A stretch of 64,000 bases of DNA, from NCBI RefSeq assembly GCF_001886265.1, contig NZ_JXLE01000012.1, positions 1 to 64,000 on the forward strand, written 5' to 3'. The stretch comes from Enterococcus thailandicus. GTDB lineage: Bacteria; Bacillota; Bacilli; Lactobacillales; Enterococcaceae. Position 1 is the first letter of the stretch; the number at the start of each line of letters is the position of its first letter. This document shows, in pieces, positions 1-7,912 of the stretch. The notes under the pieces are model-generated. The model had not been told where the DNA came from. It saw only the letters and a list, made by a program, of their open reading frames with translations, and did not search any database. The position numbers and the translations under genes are program-made.

Positions 1-28
1 TGCGTTGGTTCGAATCCAGCTACCCCAG
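1..28 (+). tRNA. tRNA-Gln, 3' part only
   Basis: The window opens inside a tRNA. The T arm (stem GTTGG/CCAGC around loop TTCGAAT) and the 3' acceptor strand TACCCCA plus discriminator G are visible. An acceptor strand TACCCCA implies a 5' end TGGGGTA, typical of bacillar tRNA-Gln, and the T arm agrees with that tRNA as I remember it. The anticodon lies before base 1, so identity is inferred. CCA is not encoded. Confidence 0.7.
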
Positions 29-53
29 TTCATTTTAAAATAAGTTTTAATAT

Positions 54-137
54 GCCGGCGTGGCGGAATTGGCAGACGCGCTGGACTCAAAATCCAGTGA
101 CCGCGAGGTCGTGCCGGTTCGACCCCGGCCGCCGGTA
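54..137 (+). tRNA. tRNA-Leu (anticodon CAA)
   Basis: A complete class II tRNA. The acceptor strands GCCGGCG (54-60) and CGCCGGT (130-136) pair with one G-T, followed by discriminator A at 137. The anticodon stem CTGGA/TCCAG encloses loop CTCAAAA with CAA at 88-90. A variable arm rich in G and C and the T arm with TTCGACC follow. The long variable arm and CAA anticodon give leucine (UUG codons). CCA is not encoded. It lies 25 bases after the preceding tRNA and is probably the last gene of the cluster. Confidence 0.95.
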
Positions 138-143
138 TCAATG

Positions 144-179
144 AAACACCAACATAAAAAATATGTTGGTGTTTTTTTA
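144..179 (+). terminator. Terminator of the tRNA cluster
   Basis: Inverted repeat AAACACCAACAT / ATGTTGGTGTTT with a short A-rich loop and a T-run immediately after, directly behind tRNA-Leu. Confidence 0.9.
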
Positions 180-236
180 TAGAAAATATTTATTTATTAT
201 ATTTAATGAAATAAAGACATCTAGGACAAAATTATC

Positions 237-287
237 CTAAAAAAAGCCTAAAATTCGTTTTTGAAAACGCGGATTTTAGGTTTTTTT
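237..287. terminator. Bidirectional terminator
   Basis: Stem CCTAAAAT-CG / CG-GATTTTAGG (about 247-280) with T-runs on both strands. On the minus strand it would end the mhqO/hydrolase transcript. Confidence 0.75.
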
Positions 288-345
288 AATTGAAGGATTC
301 GTTAAGAACAACTGTATCTTTAGTGTTGCCAGTCTCTTTTTTGCA

Positions 346-945
346 TTATAAGTTATTTACCCATGCTTTAGCTGATTCTAGTTCTGCCATTGTTAACTCA
401 TGACCTTGATTTGAAGAATAGACATAAGTGAGGCTACCGTTACTTTCAAAAGCATTAGCTAGTTCATCAAAAGATTCTTTCGAAACGATTGGATCCCCAT
501 TGCCATAAGAAAGCCAGACTGTTTTATCTTTACCGTCAATCGAGTGTTTCTTTACACCCAGTGACATAGGATGAAAAAAGATTCCCTTAGATAGTCCGTG
601 TTCTCTTTCTAGTAATAGGTGCGCAGCAATGTTTGCTCCGTTAGAGTAACCAAGTAGTATCCAGTCTTCTAACGGAATATTTTTTTCTACACTAATTTCT
701 TTAATGTGCTTTAATAAGTTATCTGTTTCTTCTTCTAAATTTTTGAGATTGAATTGGTTGAGTCCATGTCGCTTAAAGAAACGGTTCATTCCATTTTCTT
801 GGATATTTCCGCGAAACGATAAAACTGAGCTATCTGGATCAATAAATCTCGCAAGTTCGAGTAAAGAATGTTCATCTCCGCCTGTACCATGCAGTAAAAT
901 AAATTTTGCTGCATTTTTTGTTCCTTGTTCAAAAATGTAGTTCAT
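346..945 (-). CDS. Alpha/beta hydrolase, MhqD/carboxylesterase-like
   Basis: A 199-residue cytoplasmic serine hydrolase of the phospholipase/carboxylesterase fold. Visible elements are the oxyanion-loop motif LLHGTGGDE near residue 18, the nucleophile elbow GYSNGA (S101), D151 in GNGDP and H182 in QGHEL, so the triad is complete. I chose ATG at 945 because GAGGTGA sits 5 bases upstream; the GTG nine bases earlier overlaps that ribosome binding site. It follows the ring-cleaving dioxygenase gene by 30 bases on the same strand, the arrangement of the Bacillus mhq genes that detoxify quinones and hydroquinones. That role is inferred from the neighbour; the true substrate is unknown. Confidence 0.85.
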   Translation of the reverse strand: MNYIFEQGTKNAAKFILLHGTGGDEHSLLELARFIDPDSSVLSFRGNIQENGMNRFFKRHGLNQFNLKNLEEETDNLLKHIKEISVEKNIPLEDWILLGYSNGANIAAHLLLEREHGLSKGIFFHPMSLGVKKHSIDGKDKTVWLSYGNGDPIVSKESFDELANAFESNGSLTYVYSSNQGHELTMAELESAKAWVNNL

Positions 946-975
946 ATTGCTCACCTCGAGTTGTTATTATTTTTG

Positions 976-1947
976 TTAACGTTGCATGTTCGCATCGCTA
1001 GTATCAAAAGGTCTAACGATCTCTTCGATGGCCAAACGTTTTTCTTCAAAAGCAGGTGGTAAAGAAAGCTTTTCCCCTGCATGATTTTTCTCTTCATCTT
1101 CAAAGAAACCAGGACCGTCTGTTGCCAATTCAAAAAGCACATGTGAAGAGGCTAAAAAATATTCAGATTGAAAATAAAAACGATCAATAAAACCAGAATC
1201 AGGCAATTCTACTTGCTGAATTTGTTGAATCCAGTAGCGCAAAGCTTGCTTATCAGCAACTCGGAGTGCAAGGTGATGAATATTTCCAAAACCTTCGATT
1301 GCATCAGGTAAATCATTACGAACTTCAACAATAATGGTTGCGCCGTTTCCTCCTTCGCCAACTTCAAATTGATGGAAATTTCCTTCTTTAGCAGTTTCAT
1401 GAAATCCAAGTAATGTTTTGAGAATTTGCTCAATATTTTCTAGTCGGCTGACTCGAACAAAAACTGGTCCAAGTCCGATAAGTGCAAATTGAGTAGGGAC
1501 ATTGCTTTTTGTCCAAGGCACACCAGCAGCAACTCCATGATTTTGTTGATCTGAAATCAATTGATAGGATTGATTATCAAAGTCTTCGAATTCTAAATAT
1601 TTTTTACCAAAACGTTCCTTAATATCTGAATGAGTAACTTGATACTCTGATAAACGTTCATGCCAAAAATTTAAGGCAGAGTCGTTAGGAACACGGAAAG
1701 AAACGCGAGAAATACTATTTGTTCCTTTAGAACCTTTAGATTGATAAGGAAAATCAAAAAAAGTCATGTCTGTTCCAGGTGCGCCATTTTCATCGGTAAA
1801 ATATAAATGATACGTCTCGATATCATCTTGATTAACTGTTTTCTTTGCCAGACGCAAGCCCAAAACATCAGTAAAAAAACGATAAATTTTGGTTGCGCTA
1901 GAAGTCATAGCTGTAACATGATGTAAGCCTCTAATTTGTGTGTCCAT
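976..1947 (-). CDS. mhqO: Ring-cleaving dioxygenase, MhqO-like (VOC/glyoxalase family)
   Basis: A 323-residue protein made of two vicinal-oxygen-chelate (glyoxalase-type) modules. The N-terminal module begins with GLHHVTAM (H9/H10) and the second with HHLALRV, followed by an LFELATDGPGF segment that supplies the acidic metal ligand. This is the layout of MhqO/LinE-type extradiol dioxygenases, which use a metal to open hydroquinone or catechol rings. ATG at 1947 has GGAGG 6-7 bases upstream. It is the first gene of a two-gene operon with the downstream hydrolase. A promoter and a perfect inverted repeat precede it, so it is probably repressed until an electrophile is present. The gene symbol is by similarity to Bacillus mhqO. 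Confidence 0.85.
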   Translation of the reverse strand: MDTQIRGLHHVTAMTSSATKIYRFFTDVLGLRLAKKTVNQDDIETYHLYFTDENGAPGTDMTFFDFPYQSKGSKGTNSISRVSFRVPNDSALNFWHERLSEYQVTHSDIKERFGKKYLEFEDFDNQSYQLISDQQNHGVAAGVPWTKSNVPTQFALIGLGPVFVRVSRLENIEQILKTLLGFHETAKEGNFHQFEVGEGGNGATIIVEVRNDLPDAIEGFGNIHHLALRVADKQALRYWIQQIQQVELPDSGFIDRFYFQSEYFLASSHVLFELATDGPGFFEDEEKNHAGEKLSLPPAFEEKRLAIEEIVRPFDTSDANMQR

Positions 1948-1966
1948 AATTGTTCCTCCAAGAAAC

Positions 1967-1983
1967 ACTTACAAAAAGTAAGT
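1967..1983. promoter_or_regulatory. Inverted repeat ACTTAC-AAAAA-GTAAGT in the mhqO leader
   Basis: A perfect 6-bp inverted repeat around five A. It lies just downstream of the predicted transcription start and upstream of the mhqO ribosome binding site, a position suited to a repressor. The core TTAC-A5-GTAA recurs at 20977, 22753 and 41463. Confidence 0.7.
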
Positions 1984-1995
1984 TTGATTTTCACT

Positions 1996-2024
1996 AGTAT
2001 AGTAAGAATCTGCAGATAATGCAA
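1996..2024 (-). promoter_or_regulatory. mhqO promoter
   Basis: Read on the minus strand: -35 TTGCAT, a 17-base spacer, -10 TATACT. The inverted repeat at 1967-1983 begins about 12 bases after the -10 hexamer. Confidence 0.7.
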
Positions 2025-2050
2025 TTATTCTGTCCTTTTAGCAAAAGAAA

Positions 2051-2080
2051 AAAAACGGTACCCAGCTTGGGTCCGTTTTT
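2051..2080 (-). terminator. Terminator overlapping the end of the GntR gene
   Basis: Stem AACGG-ACCCA / TGGGT-CCGTT ending in A/T runs on both sides. The stop codon of the regulator gene (2079-2081) lies at its edge. Confidence 0.8.
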
Positions 2081-2798
2081 AGTTTGATTGAACATCTAAG
2101 ATCGAATAGCTACGTACATCAAAACGATTACGACTTGTTGAATATTCAATTGGTTGACCATCTTTTAAGTAAACAATTTGTTGAACTTCTAAAATAGGAT
2201 CAGTTGCAGAACAATTCAAGTATTTTTGATCAAATTCTGTGCTTTTATCTGCAGAAATTGTTCGGTAGGCACCAGCAAAGAAAATATTTAACGACTGATG
2301 TAAATAATCATAGATAGAAGATAGCAAATGCTCTTGTTTTAAACCAGGAACCAGATGGATAGGCATATAGGTATGCTCTAATATATATGGTTCATTTTCT
2401 AAAATTCGTAATCGTTGAATATTGTAGACAGGTTGTTCAGGCTGAATCATTAAATGTTCTTGTATTTGTTCATTTGGAAATTCAACGTCGAACTGGATAA
2501 CTTGACTAGCTAATGACTGCTGACGTCGCGCCATCTGATGACTAAGCCCCTCGTATTCATTGGCTGGAGAAGTATCTTTTTTGAAAAAAGGATGGTTCAA
2601 AACTTTTGTTCCAGAGCCTCTCTGGGAATAGACGAGACCTTCCATTGCGAGAATATTGATTGCTTTTTTGATTGTCATACGACTAGCATCAAATTCTTTG
2701 ACTAGGTCAGTTTGATTTGGTAAAAAACTATCTGGTGGGTATTTTTTTGAGCGAATACGATCTCTTAATGTGTTCGCTATATTTTCATATTTTGGCAC
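2079..2798 (-). CDS. GntR/HutC-family transcriptional regulator
   Basis: About 239 residues. The N-terminal winged helix (residues 1-70) contains the GntR signature (LVKEFDASRMTIKKAIN, then GSGTKV); a UTRA effector-binding domain fills residues 90-235. GTG at 2798 gives an MPKYENIA start with AGAGGTG 6 bases upstream, whereas the GTG at 2807 lies inside that ribosome binding site. It is on the same strand as and just downstream of a PTS EIIC gene and near a phospho-beta-glucosidase, so it most likely senses a phosphorylated beta-glucoside and represses both. HutC-type proteins bind GTnTAnAC-like sites, and a matching palindrome lies at 4247-4276. Confidence 0.88.
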   Translation of the reverse strand: MPKYENIANTLRDRIRSKKYPPDSFLPNQTDLVKEFDASRMTIKKAINILAMEGLVYSQRGSGTKVLNHPFFKKDTSPANEYEGLSHQMARRQQSLASQVIQFDVEFPNEQIQEHLMIQPEQPVYNIQRLRILENEPYILEHTYMPIHLVPGLKQEHLLSSIYDYLHQSLNIFFAGAYRTISADKSTEFDQKYLNCSATDPILEVQQIVYLKDGQPIEYSTSRNRFDVRSYSILDVQSN

Positions 2799-2816
2799 GA
2801 CATTCACCTCTCTTTG

Positions 2817-2845
2817 AGTATAGCGAAAGTTGGAACAACGGACAA
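2817..2845 (-). promoter_or_regulatory. Promoter of the GntR gene
   Basis: Minus strand: -35 TTGTCC, 17 bases, -10 TATACT, ending about 18 bases before the GTG start. The regulator therefore has its own promoter besides read-through from the EIIC gene. Confidence 0.65.
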
Positions 2846-2867
2846 CTACTAGAAGAAAGAAGTGAAA

Positions 2868-2912
2868 AGAAAAAGACCAAATCCATTAGACACTATCCAA
2901 TGCTTTGGTCTT
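2868..2912 (-). terminator. Terminator after the PTS EIIC gene
   Basis: Long-loop stem AAGACCAAA / TTTGGTCTT followed on the minus strand by a T-rich tract. It separates the EIIC gene from the GntR gene. Confidence 0.65.
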
Positions 2913-2924
2913 AATTTTGTTGTT

Positions 2925-4193
2925 TTAAATATCAGTCACGGGTTGTTTATCTAAAACTTTCAGGAACGGATACCAAATTAGTCCAACAATAATGAAATCA
3001 ATCACTTGTAAAAGACCACCCAACCATGAATTAGTTGCAAGAATACCACTAGCAACGATTGGGACAGTCCATGGCACAGAAACACCGGTTGGAGGAGGAA
3101 CGATTCCAGCTGCCATTACTAAATAGTTCAATGTGGTCACAACAAGTGGTGCAATCACCCAAGGTATTAAAATTGTTGCATTCAAAACAATTGGTAAGCC
3201 AAAAATTGCTGGTTCATTGACATTAAAAATACCAGGTGCAAGGGCAAGTCGGCCAACGTCACGGTACTGTTTTTTCTTTAAGAAGAAAGCCATAATCAAA
3301 ACTACGGCCAAAGTCATTCCAGATCCACCAAGTCCAACAGTAAATGTTTCCATAAAAGGTTTTGTAATAATGTGCGGAAGGTCTTTACCAGCTTGATAAG
3401 CTTCTAAGTTATCTAACATTAAAGTATTCCAAATTGGATCCATTACTGAGTTGACGATGATTTGTCCATGAAGCCCGAAGAACCATAAAAATTGAACAAA
3501 AAATAAAGCGAGTAAAGTTGCTGGCAAACTACTACCAAGTCCTGTTAAAGGTTTTTGGATTACTTCGTAAACAACATCGTGTAAGTTAGTATTGAACATA
3601 CCAGTCACAAGTGCGTTGATAAATAAAAAGACTGTTAATGTTACAACAGCAGGAATCAAAGCAGCAAAAGATTTCGTAACTGCAGGTGGCACACCATCAG
3701 GCATTTTGATTTGCCAGCCACGTTTTGTAATACGACAATAGATTTCCGCTGCTAAGAAGGCAGCAATCATGCCAATAAACATTCCTTTGGCGCCAAGTCG
3801 ATCAAGTGTAAGTACACCGGAAACTTCCTCGCCACCAGCTGTAGTCATAACAAACGGAGTAAGAATCAAAAAGCTAGCAAAAGAAACAGCTCCACCAAAA
3901 ATACCTTCAACGTCATAAGATTTAGATAAATAATAGCCAATACCAAAAGTAACAAATACTGACATGATACTCATTGTTGCATTTTGTCCATTTCCAAAGA
4001 GAGTAGATAAAGTTCCTTTGGTCGCATCATTGAAAAATGGAAGATTATTGATAACTACAACAATTGAACCAAACATTGTTAATGGAAAAGAAAGCATGAA
4101 AGCATCACGTAAAACGGTCAAGTAACGATTTTGCCCTAAGAGATTGGCTAAGGGCATGATTTTTTCGGAAAGTTTGTCCATAAATCCATTCAT
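2925..4193 (-). CDS. celB: PTS cellobiose/beta-glucoside transporter, EIIC component
   Basis: A 422-residue membrane permease of the lactose/cellobiose PTS family. After an amphipathic N-terminus (MDKLSEKIMPLANLLGQNRYL) there are about ten hydrophobic segments. Family landmarks are FGLHGQIIVNSVMDP in the middle and LAPGIFNVNEPAIFGLPIVLN near residue 320, the conserved substrate-binding loop. EIIC proteins import the sugar while it is phosphorylated by EIIB. No EIIA or EIIB gene is in the window, so those must be encoded elsewhere. ATG at 4193 has AGAGGTG 6 bases upstream. It is divergent from a phospho-beta-glucosidase. The substrate (cellobiose or another beta-glucoside) is inferred. Confidence 0.88.
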   Translation of the reverse strand: MNGFMDKLSEKIMPLANLLGQNRYLTVLRDAFMLSFPLTMFGSIVVVINNLPFFNDATKGTLSTLFGNGQNATMSIMSVFVTFGIGYYLSKSYDVEGIFGGAVSFASFLILTPFVMTTAGGEEVSGVLTLDRLGAKGMFIGMIAAFLAAEIYCRITKRGWQIKMPDGVPPAVTKSFAALIPAVVTLTVFLFINALVTGMFNTNLHDVVYEVIQKPLTGLGSSLPATLLALFFVQFLWFFGLHGQIIVNSVMDPIWNTLMLDNLEAYQAGKDLPHIITKPFMETFTVGLGGSGMTLAVVLIMAFFLKKKQYRDVGRLALAPGIFNVNEPAIFGLPIVLNATILIPWVIAPLVVTTLNYLVMAAGIVPPPTGVSVPWTVPIVASGILATNSWLGGLLQVIDFIIVGLIWYPFLKVLDKQPVTDI

Positions 4194-4213
4194 ATTTTTC
4201 ACCTCTGAGTTTT

Positions 4214-4229
4214 TTGCAATCGATTACAA
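4214..4229. promoter_or_regulatory. cre (CcpA) site
   Basis: TTGCAATCGATTACAA matches the catabolite-responsive-element consensus with one deviation. It lies between the predicted -10 and start of celB and would give glucose repression of the EIIC gene. Confidence 0.6.
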
Positions 4230-4233
4230 ACAA

Positions 4234-4262
4234 AATATAGCATCGATTTATATAAATGTCTA
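4234..4262 (-). promoter_or_regulatory. celB promoter
   Basis: Minus strand: -35 TAGACA, 17 bases, -10 TATATT. The -35 hexamer is in the centre of the palindromic operator. Confidence 0.6.
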
Positions 4263-4276
4263 GTCATTTATATAAA
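4247..4276. promoter_or_regulatory. Palindromic operator between celB and the glucosidase gene
   Basis: TTTATATAAATG-tctagt-CATTTATATAAA is a perfect 12-bp inverted repeat with a 6-base centre. Its centre reads TGTCTAGTCA, close to the GTnTAnAC core of HutC-type GntR operators. It covers the celB -35 and lies just upstream of the glucosidase -35, so one bound regulator dimer could silence both genes. Confidence 0.75.
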
Positions 4277-4281
4277 AAGTG

Positions 4282-4320
4282 TTGATTTTTATTTATTCCT
4301 CAGATAAGATAGCGTTATCA
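4282..4320 (+). promoter_or_regulatory. Glucosidase promoter with overlapping cre-like site
   Basis: -35 TTGATT (4282-4287), 17 bases, -10 TAAGAT (4305-4310). A cre-like sequence AGATAGCGTTATCA (4307-4320, one mismatch) overlaps the -10 and start point. Confidence 0.65.
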
Positions 4321-4343
4321 ACTAAAAAGCGAGGACCTTTAAA

Positions 4344-5738
4344 ATGAAAAAATATAACTTTCCAAATAACTTTTGGTGGGGATCTGCTGCAAGCGGCCCA
4401 CAAACAGAAGGACGCATTGCTGGAGACGGCAAAGGTGAAAACATTTGGGATTATTGGTATACAAAGGAACCAGAAAAATTTTTTAATGAGGTTGGCCCAG
4501 ATAAAACATCACAGGTTTATACAAAATACAAAGAAGACATCCAATTGATGAAAGAAACAGGCCATAATTCATTTAGAACATCTATTCAATGGAGTCGATT
4601 AATTCCAAAGGGAACAGGAGAGATTAATCAAACTGCGGTCACTTTTTATCGAGAATATTTTCAGGGATTACGAGAAAATGGTATTGAACCATTTGTAAAC
4701 TTATATCATTTTGATATGCCCTTAGCTTTGCAAGAAAAAGGTGGTTGGCTCAATCGAGAAACAGTGGATGCATATGCGAACTATGCTAAAACCTGTTTTG
4801 AGCTATTTGGAGATATTGTTAAAATCTGGTTTACGCATAATGAACCAATCGTACCTGTTGAGGGAGGGTATTTGTATCAGTTTCATTTTCCAAACCATAT
4901 TAATTTGGAGGAAGCAATTCAAGTTGGTTATCATGAAAATATTGCGAGTGCTAAGGCAATTCAAGCTTATCATCAACTGAATCAATCAGGAGAAATCGGA
5001 ATTATTTTAAACTTGACACCAAGCTATCCAAAGGATAATGCTAATCCAGAAGATGTCAAAGCAGCAAAAATTGCGGATGCGTTTTTTAATCGTTCCTTTT
5101 TGGATCCGGCTGTCAAAGGAGAATTTCCAGAAGATCTAGTTACAATTATTAAAGAATTAAACTTGCTTCCCGAAATTGTTCCAGGGGATCTAACATTGAT
5201 AAAAGCCAATACTGTTGATTTGTTAGGAATCAATTATTATCAACCACGACGGATCAAAGCAAAAGAAACACCGTTGGTCAATGTAGTATCACCAATGCCA
5301 GAAGACTTCTTTGATAATTATGAAATGCCAGGTAGAAAAATGAATCCCTATCGTGGTTGGGAAATTTACGAAAAGGGAATCTATGATATTTTAACGAATA
5401 CGCGAGAAAACTATGGTAATATCAAATGTTTCATTTCAGAAAACGGTATGGGCGTCGAAGGAGAAGAACGATTTGTTAATGAGTTTGGTATAATTGAAGA
5501 TGATTATCGTATCAAATTTGTTAAAGATCATTTGAAATATGTTCATCAAGCAATTGAAGAAGGAGCAAATTGTGTCGGCTATCATATGTGGACGTGCATG
5601 GATAATTGGTCATGGACAAATGCATATAAGAATCGTTACGGCTTCATTTCTGTTGATTTAGATAAAGAAGGGGCGCGTACCATCAAGAAATCTGGTCATT
5701 GGTTTAAACAAGTAGCTGATGATCATGGATTTGATTGA
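4344..5738 (+). CDS. 6-phospho-beta-glucosidase, glycoside hydrolase family 1
   Basis: A 464-residue cytoplasmic GH1 enzyme that hydrolyses sugars phosphorylated during PTS import. The acid/base Glu is in THNEP (E167) and the nucleophile in ISENG (E366). Near the C-terminus the segment NWSWTNAYKNRYG carries S423, K429 and Y432, the phosphate-binding trio of phospho-glycosidases; non-phospho enzymes have Glu in place of the Ser. This supports a 6-phospho substrate. GAGGACC is 6 bases before the ATG. It is divergent from the PTS EIIC gene and shares its operator, so import and cleavage are co-regulated. Cellobiose-6-P or a plant glucoside-6-P is likely; phospho-beta-galactosidase is less likely. 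Confidence 0.92.
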   Translation: MKKYNFPNNFWWGSAASGPQTEGRIAGDGKGENIWDYWYTKEPEKFFNEVGPDKTSQVYTKYKEDIQLMKETGHNSFRTSIQWSRLIPKGTGEINQTAVTFYREYFQGLRENGIEPFVNLYHFDMPLALQEKGGWLNRETVDAYANYAKTCFELFGDIVKIWFTHNEPIVPVEGGYLYQFHFPNHINLEEAIQVGYHENIASAKAIQAYHQLNQSGEIGIILNLTPSYPKDNANPEDVKAAKIADAFFNRSFLDPAVKGEFPEDLVTIIKELNLLPEIVPGDLTLIKANTVDLLGINYYQPRRIKAKETPLVNVVSPMPEDFFDNYEMPGRKMNPYRGWEIYEKGIYDILTNTRENYGNIKCFISENGMGVEGEERFVNEFGIIEDDYRIKFVKDHLKYVHQAIEEGANCVGYHMWTCMDNWSWTNAYKNRYGFISVDLDKEGARTIKKSGHWFKQVADDHGFD

Positions 5739-5775
5739 TTAACCAAGCAATGAAGTAAATTATGAATGTGAAAGG

Positions 5776-5815
5776 CTGGAGGAAATGTCAAAATTTTCCT
5801 CCAGTTTAATTTTTT
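5776..5815 (+). terminator. Terminator of the glucosidase gene
   Basis: CTGGAGGAAA / TTTCCTCCAG hairpin followed by a T-rich tract. Confidence 0.85.
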
Positions 5816-5890
5816 GCTAGGGTATCATTTCACTTCTGGGAATATTCGCAGTAGACTAATAGTAGAACGAATGAGAAAGAAGTGGAGAAC

Positions 5891-7297
5891 ATGCGAAATA
5901 AAGTAAAAAGTTCATGTACAACAATTTTAGTTGGTAAAAAGGCGAGCATCGATGGTTCAACAATGATTGCTCGAAATGAAGACAGTGAGAAAGCAATCGA
6001 ACCTAAACGTTTTATCGTTGTTCAACCGGAATCTCAACCTAAAATTTATGAGTCTAAGATTAGTCATGTATCAATTTCCTTACCTGAAAATCCTTTGCGA
6101 TACACAGCCACACCAAATGCAGATGATTCAATCGGAATTTGGGGTGAAGCAGGAATCAATCAAGCAAATGTAGCGATGACAGCAACGGAAACAATTACTT
6201 CGAATTCACGAATTTTAGGTGTTGATCCATATGTAGAAAATGGAATTGGCGAAGAAGATCTATTAACAATTGTCTTACCTTATATTTCCAGTGCCCGCGA
6301 AGGAGTTACACGACTAGGTCAGTTATTAGAAGAATATGGAACTTACGAGCCTAATGCCCTTGCGTTTTCAGATAATGACGAAATCTGGTACTTTGAAACA
6401 ATCGGCGGGCATCATTGGGCAGCAATCAAGATTCCTGATGAAGCGTATGTCATTGCACCAAACCGAATGAATATTGATACTTTTGAGGTGGATTCAGAAA
6501 ATACAATGTGCTCTGAAGATTTAGTTGAATTAATCGAAAACAATCACTTGAATCCTAATCCAGAGGAAGCACTTAATTTGCGCCACATTTTTGGGAGTGC
6601 CACAATCAAAGATCATCATTATAATAATCCACGTGCTTGGTATGGCCAAAAATATTTCACTCCAGAAATCGTGCAAGATCCAATGGATGATGATTTGCCG
6701 TTCATTTGCTATGCAAATCGAAAAATATCAGTTGAAGAGATTAAATTTGTTTTGAGTTCACATTATCAAGATACTGTATTTGATGCGTACGGCGTGGGAA
6801 CAGATCAGCAAAAGAAAAGCTTCCGTCCAATTGGCATCAATCGCAATATTCAATGTCATATTTTACAATTGCGAAATGATGTTCCTAAATCAATCTCCGG
6901 TATTCAATGGCTAGCATTTGGGCCTAATACATTTAATGTGTTGGTTCCTTTTTATACCAATGTTGAACAAACACCTGCACGTTATTCTGACACGTCGACT
7001 AGTTTTGATTTTAATCATCCGTATTGGTTATTCTGCATGGCAGCATTGATTGGGGATTATGATTATGACCGCTTTACTGATATTTATGCTGACTATGAAC
7101 AAGAAAGTATGGCTTCTTTTAGAAATAAACAGTTGCTAGCTGATGCACAAGCAACAAAGGATTTTAGCACCGACTATTTAGAAGAAATCAACCAACAACT
7201 TGCGGAAGAATGCTACAATCGAACGGTTGCGTTGCTAGGTCAAATGGTTGAAAAGGGAGCAACACAAATGACTTTGCGTTTTGATTTAGGTGATTAA
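5891..7297 (+). CDS. pepD: Dipeptidase of family C69 (PepD-like)
   Basis: About 468 residues; an N-terminal-nucleophile (Ntn) hydrolase of the U34/C69 family that cleaves dipeptides in the cytoplasm. The N-terminus SCTTILVGKKASIDGSTM contains the nucleophile Cys (C9), which in the family is exposed by loss of the preceding residues, and IARNEDS follows as expected. Length matches Lactobacillus PepD (about 470). ATG at 5891 is preceded by GGAG only 3 bases away; an in-frame GTG at 5882 is the alternative start. It stands alone between terminators, 15 bases before the uspA leader; no terminator is seen after it, so co-transcription with the stress protein is possible. Confidence 0.9.
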   Translation: MRNKVKSSCTTILVGKKASIDGSTMIARNEDSEKAIEPKRFIVVQPESQPKIYESKISHVSISLPENPLRYTATPNADDSIGIWGEAGINQANVAMTATETITSNSRILGVDPYVENGIGEEDLLTIVLPYISSAREGVTRLGQLLEEYGTYEPNALAFSDNDEIWYFETIGGHHWAAIKIPDEAYVIAPNRMNIDTFEVDSENTMCSEDLVELIENNHLNPNPEEALNLRHIFGSATIKDHHYNNPRAWYGQKYFTPEIVQDPMDDDLPFICYANRKISVEEIKFVLSSHYQDTVFDAYGVGTDQQKKSFRPIGINRNIQCHILQLRNDVPKSISGIQWLAFGPNTFNVLVPFYTNVEQTPARYSDTSTSFDFNHPYWLFCMAALIGDYDYDRFTDIYADYEQESMASFRNKQLLADAQATKDFSTDYLEEINQQLAEECYNRTVALLGQMVEKGATQMTLRFDLGD

Positions 7298-7363
7298 ATA
7301 GGACCACATTGGTTGTCCCTAGAAAAAAACAGTGATAAACTAAAGAAAAAGGAGGCGTTTACA

Positions 7364-7804
7364 ATGACGGACACATATCAAAATATTTTAGTTGCAATTG
7401 ATGGCTCAGAAAAAGCAGAAAAGGCATTTCTTGAAGCCATTGCGATTGCAAAACGAAACCAAGCAACTTTGCACATCTTATATGTTAATGAAGTAACAGG
7501 GAATTATTTTGGTGATTTTGCGTTTGTAACAACTAATTTACAAGCAGAGCTCGATGAAGTAGCAGAAAATCAAATGAAAGCTCATCGAAATTTAGCAATT
7601 GAAAAAGGGTGGACAGATATTGAAACGTATATCCTTTATGGCTATCCTAAGACACTTATTGCTAACTTCAATGAGTCAAAGGAACCAATCGACTTGATTA
7701 TTATGGGATCAACTGGGTTAAATGCAGTGGAACGTGTTTTGGTAGGCTCGACTACTGCATACGTGGTGAACCATGCGTCATGCAATGTGTTAGTAGTGAA
7801 ATAA
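7364..7804 (+). CDS. Universal stress protein, UspA family
   Basis: A 146-residue single-domain UspA protein. The N-terminus NILVAIDGSEKAEKAF forms the first strand and nucleotide-binding Asp. The C-terminal MGSTGLNAVERVLVGSTT fits the ATP-binding motif G-2X-G-9X-G-S/T exactly, so this is an ATP-binding member. ATG at 7364 with GGAGG upstream is preferred over longer in-frame starts. Such proteins are induced by starvation and stress; the exact role is unknown. It is convergent with the cardiolipin synthase gene across a large hairpin. Confidence 0.9.
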   Translation: MTDTYQNILVAIDGSEKAEKAFLEAIAIAKRNQATLHILYVNEVTGNYFGDFAFVTTNLQAELDEVAENQMKAHRNLAIEKGWTDIETYILYGYPKTLIANFNESKEPIDLIIMGSTGLNAVERVLVGSTTAYVVNHASCNVLVVK

Positions 7805-7813
7805 ATAAAGAGT

Positions 7814-7900
7814 AAAAAAAGCAATCAACAACAAGTGACGAAGGTGAGCCAATTAGTGGCTTCACAATAAGATACGTCAATTTGTTGGATTGCTTTTTTT
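7814..7900. terminator. Large composite bidirectional terminator (nested hairpins)
   Basis: The outer stem AAAAAAAGCAATC-AACAA pairs with TTGTT-G-GATTGCTTTTTTT. An inner hairpin GTGAGCCA / TGGCTTCAC (7844-7865) sits in its loop. It separates the convergent uspA-like and cls genes. Two similar structures occur at 18755 and 46730. Confidence 0.75.
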
Positions 7901-7912
7901 ATTTCGTCGTTT

